The notes under the pieces are model-generated. The model had not been told where the DNA came from, ran no database searches, and worked only from the letters and a program-made list of their open reading frames with translations. 6,771 nucleotides of DNA from Candidatus Zixiibacteriota bacterium (lineage in GTDB: Bacteria > Zixibacteria > MSB-5A5 > JAABVY01 > JAHJOQ01): the NCBI GenBank assembly GCA_024275215.1, contig JAJRZO010000500.1, positions 1-6,771 of the forward strand, written 5' to 3'. Positions within the stretch are counted from its first letter, which is position 1; each line of letters begins with the position of its first letter. The position numbers were made by a program, and so were the translations under genes. Positions 1 to 6,316 of the stretch are shown here, one piece after another.

Positions 1-644
1 GAACTACGCATTATATCATCGGTTCGACTGTGGGACCGCATCCGTTTCCGGAGATGGTCAGGAGATTCCAGTCTGTGATCGGTGTCGAGGCAAAGAAACA
101 GGTTAGAAAAGCGACAGGCGGTCTGCCAGATTATGTCGTTGCATGTGTAGGTGGCGGATCAAATGCTATCGGGATATTCAACGCATTTCTCGAAAACGAC
201 AGCGTAAAACTTATCGGCATCGAATCGGCTGGCGAAGGTCTCACGACCATGCACCATGCGGCGACTCTCGCCAAGGGAAGCCCCGGTGTCCTGCATGGCG
301 CTCTCAGTTACCTGCTTCAGGATAGTGACGGACAAATACTGTTGACCGAGACAATCTCGGCAGGCCTCGACTATCCGGGTGTCGGACCTGTGCACAGTCA
401 TCTGAAAGACTCCGGACGTGCTGAGTACAGGACTGTGACAGATCGACAGGCTGTCGCGGCATTCAATGAACTTTGTCGAATCGAAGGGATCATTCCTGCG
501 CTCGAATCAAGTTTCGCACTTGCCGGAGCAAAAAAACTGTGCAGGAAGTTGAACACGGATAAGATCGTTGTGATCAATCTTTCAGGGCGAGGCGACAAAG
601 ACCTCGAAAATGTGAGTTGGTATGAGCAGAACCATAGCGAATAA
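1..644 (+). CDS. trpB: Tryptophan synthase beta subunit, 3' part (5' end outside window)
   Basis: TrpB is the PLP-dependent subunit that joins indole and L-serine to make L-tryptophan in the cytoplasmic alpha2-beta2 complex. Reading from base 3, about 213 residues are visible, the C-terminal half of a family of roughly 395. The frame is open to the window edge and begins with family sequence (TTHYIIGSTVGPHPFPEM), so the GTG at 30 is internal and not a start. Seen in order: FQSVIG, the PLP-phosphate loop GGGSNA, PGVLHG, SAGLDYPGVGP, EGIIPALESS and the C-terminal LSGRGDKD whose Ser contacts the PLP ring nitrogen. The PLP-binding lysine lies upstream and cannot be checked. One oddity is Phe at 513-515, where most homologues have His in the ESSHALA motif. 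The gene ends in TAA, the only non-TGA stop here, and overlaps trpA by 23 bases. Identification is firm; completeness upstream is unknown. Confidence 0.97.
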   Translation, partial: TTHYIIGSTVGPHPFPEMVRRFQSVIGVEAKKQVRKATGGLPDYVVACVGGGSNAIGIFNAFLENDSVKLIGIESAGEGLTTMHHAATLAKGSPGVLHGALSYLLQDSDGQILLTETISAGLDYPGVGPVHSHLKDSGRAEYRTVTDRQAVAAFNELCRIEGIIPALESSFALAGAKKLCRKLNTDKIVVINLSGRGDKDLENVSWYEQNHSE

Positions 645-1422
645 ATTTCACCAGTTGAAAGACCTGAGAAGAACGGCTCTGGTGCCATATTTGACCGCGG
701 GGTATCCGTCACTTTCGTCTTTTGTGCGACTTGCGGCACAAATCGAGGATGCAGGCGCGGATTTGCTCGAAATTGGGATTCCTCATTCCGATCCGCTGGC
801 CGACGGTCCGACAATCAGACATACATCGCATCTCGCGCTCTCGAACGGATTAACTGTAGCGGATTCATTTCGGATGATTGATAAACTCGCCGCGAAATCA
901 TCAATGCCATTGATTGTCATGTGCTATTACAATACTGTCCTGCACCCCGGACTTGATAGGTTTGCAGGATGGTGCAGTGAATCAGGTGTAAGCGGACTGA
1001 TCGTGCCTGATCTGCCGCTTGAGGAAGGCACTAAAGTATCTGCACTGATGTCGCGTTACGGAATAGAAACTATTTTTCTCGCAGCGCCGACAACACCATT
1101 ATCACGCATAAAGGATATTGCGAGTATATGTAACGGATTCCTGTACCTCGTATCAGTAACCGGAATAACCGGCGCGCGCAGGAATCTTCCCCGACAAACA
1201 ACTAAATTTGTACGAAAAGCGAAATCAATCGCAGGTATGCCTATCTGCGTCGGATTTGGAATATCGAATGCCGAGATTGCTCGCAAAATGGGACGAATAT
1301 CCGATGGGGTGATCGTCGGAAGCGCACTTCTTGATCGGATTAGAAAAGCGAAAGACCACGGTTCGGCTGAACGAGCTGCATCGAAATTCATAGGACAACT
1401 GCGGAGAGGACTCGACGGATGA
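622..1422 (+). CDS. trpA: Tryptophan synthase alpha subunit
   Basis: TrpA cleaves indole-3-glycerol phosphate to indole and glyceraldehyde 3-phosphate and passes indole through the tunnel to TrpB. The product is 266 residues, the usual length, and forms one TIM barrel. Both catalytic acids are present: Glu50 in LLEIG (Glu49 of E. coli) and Asp61 in SDPLADGPT (Asp60). Further family motifs are YYN (93-95 region), GLIVPDLPLEEG, APTTP, YLVSVTGITGAR and the phosphate-binding VGFGIS and DGVIVGSAL near the C-terminus. The ATG at 622 is chosen because the protein then starts with the family's N-terminal helix (FHQLKDL) and leads straight into VPYLTAGYPS; a later TTG at 655 would delete it. The start lies inside trpB with only a weak ribosome site, so translation is probably coupled to trpB. 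Asp-loop residue 55 is His, where the family nearly always has Phe (PFSDPLADG). Confidence 0.97.
   Translation: MSRTIANKFHQLKDLRRTALVPYLTAGYPSLSSFVRLAAQIEDAGADLLEIGIPHSDPLADGPTIRHTSHLALSNGLTVADSFRMIDKLAAKSSMPLIVMCYYNTVLHPGLDRFAGWCSESGVSGLIVPDLPLEEGTKVSALMSRYGIETIFLAAPTTPLSRIKDIASICNGFLYLVSVTGITGARRNLPRQTTKFVRKAKSIAGMPICVGFGISNAEIARKMGRISDGVIVGSALLDRIRKAKDHGSAERAASKFIGQLRRGLDG
1403..1410 (+). promoter_or_regulatory. Ribosome binding site of aroH
   Basis: GGAGAGGA ends 8 bases before the ATG at 1419 and lies inside the end of trpA. It supports the ATGA start-stop overlap as the true start of the chorismate mutase. Confidence 0.75.
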
Positions 1423-1784
1423 AAGTACGCGGAATCAGAGGTGCAAACAGCGTCAGAGAAAATACTCGCGAGGCTATCCATGAGGCAACGCGGGAACTGA
1501 TAAAGGCAGTCATGAAAGAGAATGACATAGATGTGGAAAACATCGCTTCGATCTTCCTGACTGCAACGCCTGATCTGAATGCAGATTTTCCAGCGTATGC
1601 TGTCAGAAAACTCGGATTCACTTCGGTCCCGCTGCTGTGCGCGACCGAGATAGATGTTCCCGGTGCAATGAAATCATTGATACGTTTGCTGATTCATGTT
1701 AATACAGATCTTAGTCAGGATGAAATCAGGCATGTGTATCTCGGAGGTACCGCCAAGCTGAGACCTGATCTGATCGGAGAGTGA
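1419..1784 (+). CDS. aroH: Chorismate mutase, AroH class (monofunctional)
   Basis: The enzyme rearranges chorismate to prephenate, the branch point to Tyr and Phe. At 121 residues it matches the small AroH fold of Bacillus subtilis, a trimeric pseudo-alpha/beta barrel, and not the helical AroQ type. Residues that line up with the B. subtilis active site are Arg7 (RGIRGA), Phe57 and Arg63 (in FPAYAVR), Cys74, Glu77, Arg89 and Tyr107 (in IRHVYL). After a one-residue deletion near 67-69, numbering runs one behind B. subtilis. The motif TATPDLNADFPA and the C-terminal LRPDL are also typical. The start shares ATGA with the trpA stop and has a good ribosome site. It sits four bases before the DAHP synthase gene and upstream of tyrA, which consumes its product. 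There is no fused dehydratase, dehydrogenase or ACT domain. Confidence 0.96.
   Translation: MKVRGIRGANSVRENTREAIHEATRELIKAVMKENDIDVENIASIFLTATPDLNADFPAYAVRKLGFTSVPLLCATEIDVPGAMKSLIRLLIHVNTDLSQDEIRHVYLGGTAKLRPDLIGE
1776..1781 (+). promoter_or_regulatory. Ribosome binding site of DAHP synthase gene
   Basis: GGAGAG lies at the end of aroH, 7 bases before the ATG at 1789 and 10 before the next in-frame ATG at 1792. Both spacings are workable, so it does not decide between the two adjacent starts. Confidence 0.6.
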
Positions 1785-1788
1785 TGGA

Positions 1789-2805
1789 ATGATGATTATC
1801 GTTATGAAAAAAGACGCCACCCTGAAACAAATCGGGGGAGTCATCAAAAAGATCGAGGAACTCGGCCTCAAACCGCACATGTCTGAAGGCGCGGAAAAAA
1901 CTATCATCGGAGTTGTTGGAGACAAGAGAAAGTTTTCGGAAGAGACATTTGCGATCCTGTCCGGAGTCGAAACCACTGTTCCCATACTAAAGCCGTTCAA
2001 ACTCGCATCGCGTGAGTTCAAACCGGAAAAAACAATTGTACGGTTCAACGGCACCGAAATAGGAGGCGACAGGATTGCAGTGATCGCAGGTCCGTGCGCT
2101 ATCGAAACCTATGATCAGGTGTTGCAAGCTGCAGAAACGGCGAAAAAGGCCGGTGCAGCCATCCTGAGAGGCGGAGCATTCAAACCGAGAACATCGCCAT
2201 ACAGTTTTCAGGGACTCGGAGAAGAAGGTCTCAAGATTCTCAAATCGGTCGGTGAAAAAGTCGGGCTGTCAGTGGTTACAGAAGTGATGACACCTGAGTT
2301 AGCTGATCTCGTAGCTGATTATTCTGATATTTTGCAAATCGGCGCTCGCAACATGCAGAATTTTTCGCTTCTCGAAAAAGTCGGCAAGATGTCAAAACCG
2401 GTGCTTCTCAAGCGAGGGTTGATGTCTACTGTCGAGGAGTTGTTGATGTCGGCTGAATATATCATGGCGAATGGCAACAGGAATGTCATTCTCTGTGAGC
2501 GCGGCATACGAACATTCGAAAAATATACCCGCAACACGCTCGATTTGTCATCGGTACCGGTGATTCAGCACATGTCACATCTGCCGGTAATTGTCGATCC
2601 CTCACACGCGACAGGTGAAAGGTATCTTATTTCTCCGGTGTCGCTCGGTGCGGTGGCGTCGGGTGCTGACGGTTTGATGGTGGAGATTCATCCCGATCCT
2701 GATTCTGCACTCTGTGATGGTTACCAGAGCTTGCCGCTTCCCGAGTTTGAAACCATGATGGTAAAACTCAAGCACGTAGCGGAATCTGTCGGGAGGAGTA
2801 TCTGA
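1789..2805 (+). CDS. aroF: 3-deoxy-7-phosphoheptulonate (DAHP) synthase, type I-beta with N-terminal ferredoxin-like domain
   Basis: This is the metal-dependent first enzyme of the shikimate pathway, condensing phosphoenolpyruvate and erythrose 4-phosphate to DAHP. At 338 residues it is the same length as, and collinear with, the Thermotoga maritima enzyme. Residues 1-~68 form the ferredoxin-like regulatory domain (SEGAEKTIIGVVGD), followed by the TIM barrel. Metal ligands are Cys103 (AGPCAIE), His273 (DPSHATG), Glu299 (VEIHPDPD) and Asp310; substrate-binding motifs are LRGGAFKPRTSPYSFQG, IGARNMQN, LLKRG and CERGIRTFEK. All four ligands are numbered exactly one above the T. maritima residues as I recall them, so the second Met (1792) may be the true start. 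In T. maritima the N-terminal domain mediates feedback inhibition by Tyr, and similar control is inferred here. The gene follows aroH by 4 bases and its TGA overlaps the tyrA ATG by one base. Confidence 0.97.
   Translation: MMIIVMKKDATLKQIGGVIKKIEELGLKPHMSEGAEKTIIGVVGDKRKFSEETFAILSGVETTVPILKPFKLASREFKPEKTIVRFNGTEIGGDRIAVIAGPCAIETYDQVLQAAETAKKAGAAILRGGAFKPRTSPYSFQGLGEEGLKILKSVGEKVGLSVVTEVMTPELADLVADYSDILQIGARNMQNFSLLEKVGKMSKPVLLKRGLMSTVEELLMSAEYIMANGNRNVILCERGIRTFEKYTRNTLDLSSVPVIQHMSHLPVIVDPSHATGERYLISPVSLGAVASGADGLMVEIHPDPDSALCDGYQSLPLPEFETMMVKLKHVAESVGRSI
2791..2798 (+). promoter_or_regulatory. Strong ribosome binding site of tyrA
   Basis: GGGAGGAG ends 6 bases before the ATG at 2805, inside the last codons of DAHP synthase. 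It is the closest match in the window to the anti-Shine-Dalgarno complement and fixes the tyrA start at the TGATG junction. Confidence 0.8.
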
Positions 2806-3671
2806 TGCCGAAATCTGTTCGGCGACTCGGCATAGTCGGACTCGGGCAGATCGGCGGGTCGATTGCAGCGGCGTTGAAAAACGATGACCGCTATACGATT
2901 TCCGGATTCGATTCTAACCCGGAACTTCTCGACATTGCAAAAAAACGGAAATTCATCGCAGGATATACTCAATCGGTTGTTGATTTAATTCGCAATGTTG
3001 ATATAATAGTTGTCGCGTTACCTATGTTTGAGATACATGAATTCCTTGAGAAGAACTTCGATCTCCTCAAGAGTATAACTTTTGTAATGGATACCGGAAG
3101 CACCAAACGGGATGTGATAAGAACCGCTGAGCGGCTCGGTTTGACCAATTTCATCGGCGGGCATCCGTATGCGGGTACGGAAAAATCCGCACCTGACGGC
3201 TGGGATGGGAAATTATTTCAGGACCAGCGTTATTTTGTTGTCAGGACACGGAGCAGCAAACCATCGTGTATGCGGGAAGCCGAAAAATTCGCCAGAGCAA
3301 TCGGCTCTGTCCCTGAACGAATCGATGCGGTAGATCATGACAAAATGTTCGCTTTTGCATCCGGGCTTCCACATGTTATTGCCTACGCCCTTGTCGATTC
3401 AATGTCTGACAGTCGCCGGAGAACACGAATCAACAAAGATTTTCTCGCTCACAGTTTCAGATCATCGACGAGAGTCACAAAATCTCCGCCGGAGACTGTG
3501 GCACAATTTCTTTGGCAAAACAGGAAAGCCCTGAAGCGTGAAATTGAGATATTTATGGATAAGCTCGAAACGCTGTCTGAAAATCTTGCGGATGACAGCA
3601 TAGATCGTTTTCTTGATCGGATAAAGCGTTTGAGGAACAGGAAAGTGAACCTGGAGCAGTTAGATGACTGA
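2805..3671 (+). CDS. tyrA: Prephenate (or arogenate) dehydrogenase, TyrA family
   Basis: TyrA oxidatively decarboxylates prephenate to 4-hydroxyphenylpyruvate (or arogenate to Tyr). The 288-residue protein has an N-terminal Rossmann domain with GLGQIGGS at 12-19 and Asp36 closing the second strand (GFDSNPE), which favours NAD+. The C-terminal part is the helical dimerisation domain. Ser99, His120, Glu126, His190 and Arg223 have the same mutual spacing as the Aquifex aeolicus catalytic set Ser126, His147, Glu153, His217 and Arg250, recalled from memory. There is no chorismate mutase fusion and no C-terminal ACT domain. Several usually conserved residues differ: GGHPYAG in place of GGHPMAG, SGLPH in place of SHLPH, FRSSTR in place of FRD-TR, and KSPPETV in place of SDPELW. 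The family assignment is firm; prephenate versus arogenate preference cannot be read here. Its end overlaps aroA by 8 bases. Confidence 0.92.
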   Translation: MPKSVRRLGIVGLGQIGGSIAAALKNDDRYTISGFDSNPELLDIAKKRKFIAGYTQSVVDLIRNVDIIVVALPMFEIHEFLEKNFDLLKSITFVMDTGSTKRDVIRTAERLGLTNFIGGHPYAGTEKSAPDGWDGKLFQDQRYFVVRTRSSKPSCMREAEKFARAIGSVPERIDAVDHDKMFAFASGLPHVIAYALVDSMSDSRRRTRINKDFLAHSFRSSTRVTKSPPETVAQFLWQNRKALKREIEIFMDKLETLSENLADDSIDRFLDRIKRLRNRKVNLEQLDD

Positions 3672-4932
3672 GTCATTACGTGGGCAGGTGAGTCTGCCCG
3701 GGGACAAATCGATCTCGCACCGCGCGATCCTGCTCTCATCGATCTCGGATGGACTATGTGAGATCAGCAATCTTGCAACCGGTAAAGATCTAATCTCAAC
3801 AATCGAAGCCGTGAAAGTTCTTGGAGTCAGGGTCAGGGAGACTGGTCCCGGTCGCATTGAAGTTCACGGGATAGGCATGGGCAATTTCAAACAGCCGGAC
3901 AGACCGCTTGATTGCGGTAATGCCGGAACATCGCTCAGGTTGCTTCTCGGATTGCTGGCAGGCTCGAACATTTCAGCCAAATTAGATGGTGACAGCTCAT
4001 TGCGAAGACGCCCTGTCAATCGCGTGGCGATACCGCTCAGGCAAATGGGCGCATTTGTCCAGACGACTGATCGCGGCACATGTCCGGTTACGATTGAAGG
4101 AAGGAAGCTCCGGGGAATCGGCTACGCTCTTCCGGTCGCATCGGCTCAGGTGAAGTCCGCCATTCTGCTTGCGGCAATTTCCGCAGAGGGACAGACAGAG
4201 ATCGTCGAACCGACTCCGACGCGGGATCACACTGAGCGAATGCTTATTTCACTCGGTGTGCCACTGACAACATCCGACTGTAAGGTCTCCACGAGACCGA
4301 CAGATCGAATTCCCGCATTTGAAATCGATATCCCCGGCGACATATCATCTGCGGCGTTCATAGTAATTGCAGCTCTTCTGCTGCCGGGATCGGAGGTTCT
4401 TCTCCAGAATGTCTGCCTTAATCCGACAAGGTGCGGGTATCTCCAGATTCTCCGGCGCATGGGCGCGGATATCCAGACCGATGATATTGTCATCAAACGA
4501 GGTGAACCGATCGGGAATCTTTTTGTGAGATCGTCAGAGTTGCATTCATCCCGCTGCGATGATATTCCTGTTGCGACATTTATCGATGAGGTCCCGGTAC
4601 TCGCGCTTGCGGCATCACAGGCTGAGGGCGTGACACGGTTTCCCAATCTGGGTGAACTGAGAGTCAAGGAATCGGACAGACTATCAGGTATTCTTTCCAT
4701 TCTCGATGCCGCCGGAGCAAAGATCGAAATCGATGGTGATGATCTTGTGGTCTACGGCCCAAACAAATTGTATGCGCCTGATGTCGATACAAGAGGCGAT
4801 CACCGCCTGTCGATGCTGGTTGAGACTATCAATCTTGCTTTCGAGGGAGCACTGACAGAAAGATACGTTGATGAAATCGGCATATCATTCCCGGAATACT
4901 ATGATGTCATGAAGAGTCTGCTGCACCGATGA
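3664..4932 (+). CDS. aroA: 3-phosphoshikimate 1-carboxyvinyltransferase (EPSP synthase)
   Basis: AroA transfers the enolpyruvyl group of PEP to shikimate 3-phosphate, giving EPSP in the cytoplasm. At 422 residues it is full length. Seen in order: LPGDKSISHR (10-20, with catalytic Lys15), DCGNAGTSLRLLLG (83-96), GDSSLRRRPVNR (109-120), SAQVKSA (160-166), RDHTE (187-191), PGDISSAAF, NPTR (253-256), FIDEVPVLA with Asp308 and Glu309, LRVKESDRL (332-340) and DHRLSM. The GDKS, SAQxK, RxHxE and NxTR combination is the one described for class II EPSP synthases (Agrobacterium CP4 type), though the Gly of GNAGT is kept. GGAG at 3653-3656 lies 7 bases before the ATG; the start overlaps the tyrA stop, and the N-terminus matches family length. 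Its substrate comes from aroK downstream and its product goes to chorismate synthase, which is not in the window. Confidence 0.97.
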   Translation: MTESLRGQVSLPGDKSISHRAILLSSISDGLCEISNLATGKDLISTIEAVKVLGVRVRETGPGRIEVHGIGMGNFKQPDRPLDCGNAGTSLRLLLGLLAGSNISAKLDGDSSLRRRPVNRVAIPLRQMGAFVQTTDRGTCPVTIEGRKLRGIGYALPVASAQVKSAILLAAISAEGQTEIVEPTPTRDHTERMLISLGVPLTTSDCKVSTRPTDRIPAFEIDIPGDISSAAFIVIAALLLPGSEVLLQNVCLNPTRCGYLQILRRMGADIQTDDIVIKRGEPIGNLFVRSSELHSSRCDDIPVATFIDEVPVLALAASQAEGVTRFPNLGELRVKESDRLSGILSILDAAGAKIEIDGDDLVVYGPNKLYAPDVDTRGDHRLSMLVETINLAFEGALTERYVDEIGISFPEYYDVMKSLLHR

Positions 4933-5771
4933 GAACTGCTGCGCCAAAGATATTCGGCATTCTCGGATCGAACATTTCGTATTCCCTCTCCCCTCAGATT
5001 TTCAGAATCCTGTTTGATAAGTACGATCTCCCGCATGGCTATTTCATATTTGACCATGCGGAGAAAGATTTGCCGAGTTTCGTCGGATCAGTCCTGACAC
5101 TGGGCATCAGTGCGTTCAATGTCACAGTACCGCACAAATGTGACATAATGCAGTATCTCGACAATCTGCATCGAACTGCAAAAGACTGCCGCTCTGTTAA
5201 TCTGGTCGTCAATCGAAGTGGGAGGCTGACGGGATATAACACAGATATCTTTGGTATCCGGAAAGTATTTGCTGATGCGGGTGTCAATAACTTCAGTAAT
5301 CTGAGGACACTGATTATCGGCGCGGGAGGGACTGCGCGGACTGTCCTCAGATTTTTCCAGTCCAAACGCGCCAAAGATATTTTCGTCATCAATCGAGGGC
5401 GCAAACGTCTTCACGATATGCTCTCAGAGTTTGCATTGCCCACTCATGGCAGAAGGATTGCAGCATATCAGAAGACAAGGTCGAATGCTAACCTGAAAGA
5501 TTTGGAATGGGATATTGTTTTCAACGCCACACCTGTAGCGACATCAAAGCTGCTGCCGAAAACTGCCATGCAGCGCAAGCCCCTGATATTTGAAGCGGCA
5601 TACGGAAATCGCATTGCGACGGTTACCAATTCTCGTGATGTCATCGGTGGGATCGATATGCTTCTGTATCAGGCGCTGCGGGGATTTGAGATTATGACTC
5701 GATGTAGGATTGACGATTATAAGAAAGAGAAAGCCGCACTAAAAAGAAGATTGCGACAGTCTTTCGCATGA
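4929..5771 (+). CDS. aroE: Shikimate dehydrogenase (divergent)
   Basis: AroE reduces 3-dehydroshikimate to shikimate, normally with NADPH. At 280 residues the length is standard. Visible motifs are SLSP (19-22, shikimate binding), FNVTVPHK ending in catalytic Lys70, GYNTDIFG with catalytic Asp106, the nucleotide loop GAGGTAR (131-137), NRGRKR (155-160) where NR plus basic residues suggest NADP(H), NATPVATS (199-206), Tyr225, and GIDMLLYQAL with Gln248. Unusual points are Tyr before SLSP where His is usual, SVNL in place of AVNT around Asn91, and EAAYGNRIATV in place of the usual DVVYNPLET-like stretch. A quinate/shikimate dehydrogenase relative is possible, but the operon context favours AroE. 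The ATG shares ATGA with the aroA stop and has no clear ribosome site, so translation is likely coupled. Confidence 0.92.
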   Translation: MRTAAPKIFGILGSNISYSLSPQIFRILFDKYDLPHGYFIFDHAEKDLPSFVGSVLTLGISAFNVTVPHKCDIMQYLDNLHRTAKDCRSVNLVVNRSGRLTGYNTDIFGIRKVFADAGVNNFSNLRTLIIGAGGTARTVLRFFQSKRAKDIFVINRGRKRLHDMLSEFALPTHGRRIAAYQKTRSNANLKDLEWDIVFNATPVATSKLLPKTAMQRKPLIFEAAYGNRIATVTNSRDVIGGIDMLLYQALRGFEIMTRCRIDDYKKEKAALKRRLRQSFA

Positions 5772-5791
5772 AACAGTAAGTGAATACTTGA

Positions 5792-6316
5792 ATGAACTCT
5801 GAAGCGAACATAATCCTTGCAGGTGCAATGGGATCAGGCAAGACCTCTGTTGGTCGGATAGTTGCAAAAAGGCTTGGCCGTGAATTCAGGGACACCGACC
5901 GGATGATCGAAGAAATCACGGGGCTTTCCATTGCGAGAATATTCTCCGAGCGAAGCGAAGCATATTTCCGAAATCTTGAACGAGAGGTCATAGCTCAAAT
6001 TCGTTACCAAAAGAATCTCGTTGTCGCAGTCGGCGGTGGGTCTGTGATCCCGAAGGAAAACAGGGACAATCTGGCAGCAAACGGAGTTATAATTTGTCTC
6101 TGTGCGACAAGTGATACTTTGAAGAAAAGACTCGCAGATCAGTCAGGCCGTCCGCTTCTCAGTGGCGGAGATGTTGAAAGCAGGATTGAGCAAATACTTG
6201 CCGAGAGAAAAGCGATCTATGACAGCCTTGAATGGAAGATCATCACTGATGATCTATCCCTTGAAGAAGTCGCCGACGCTGTTATCGAAATCCTCGATCC
6301 GGTGGTCAGACAATGA
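5792..6316 (+). CDS. aroK: Shikimate kinase
   Basis: AroK phosphorylates shikimate at the 3-OH using ATP. The product is 174 residues, typical of the single-domain P-loop (NMP-kinase-like) family. Walker A is GAMGSGKT at 11-18. Shikimate-binding residues are Asp34 and Asp36 (RDTD), Arg60 (YFRNLE), the GGG at 81-83, and Arg139 in LAERKAIY. The lid carries Arg120 in GRPLL. An in-frame TGA lies immediately before the ATG at 5792, so no longer form is possible. The ribosome site is modest (TAAGTGA, 5777-5783). It follows aroE after the largest gap in the window, 20 bases, and its stop shares ATGA with aroB. It could also be labelled aroL, but only biochemistry separates the two. Confidence 0.96.
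   Translation: MNSEANIILAGAMGSGKTSVGRIVAKRLGREFRDTDRMIEEITGLSIARIFSERSEAYFRNLEREVIAQIRYQKNLVVAVGGGSVIPKENRDNLAANGVIICLCATSDTLKKRLADQSGRPLLSGGDVESRIEQILAERKAIYDSLEWKIITDDLSLEEVADAVIEILDPVVRQ
6301..6305 (+). promoter_or_regulatory. Probable ribosome binding site of aroB
   Basis: GGTGG lies 7 bases before the ATG at 6313, inside the end of aroK. It is a moderate match and supports the ATGA start overlap. Confidence 0.5.

Noticed and set aside
30..32. GTG as the start of a shortened TrpB
   Set aside because: The frame stays open upstream and encodes conserved TrpB residues before it, so the gene is cut by the window edge and not truncated.
398..814. Long open frame on the - strand across the trpB-trpA junction
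   Set aside because: It is antisense to two clearly conserved genes and its translation has no recognisable motif; it arises from the codon pattern of the + strand genes.
4227..4700. 157-codon open frame on the - strand inside aroA
   Set aside because: It is fully antisense to conserved EPSP synthase motifs, Ser/Arg-rich and without family features.
5772..5791. Short inverted repeat AAGT-GAAT-ACTT in the aroE-aroK gap as a terminator or hairpin
   Set aside because: The stem is only 4 weak pairs with no following T-run; it is too small to terminate or regulate.
6063..6093. TATAAT in aroK at 6088-6093 as a promoter for aroB
   Set aside because: The only -35-like hexamer (GGGACA) is poor and spaced 19 bases away, and the site lies in conserved coding sequence.
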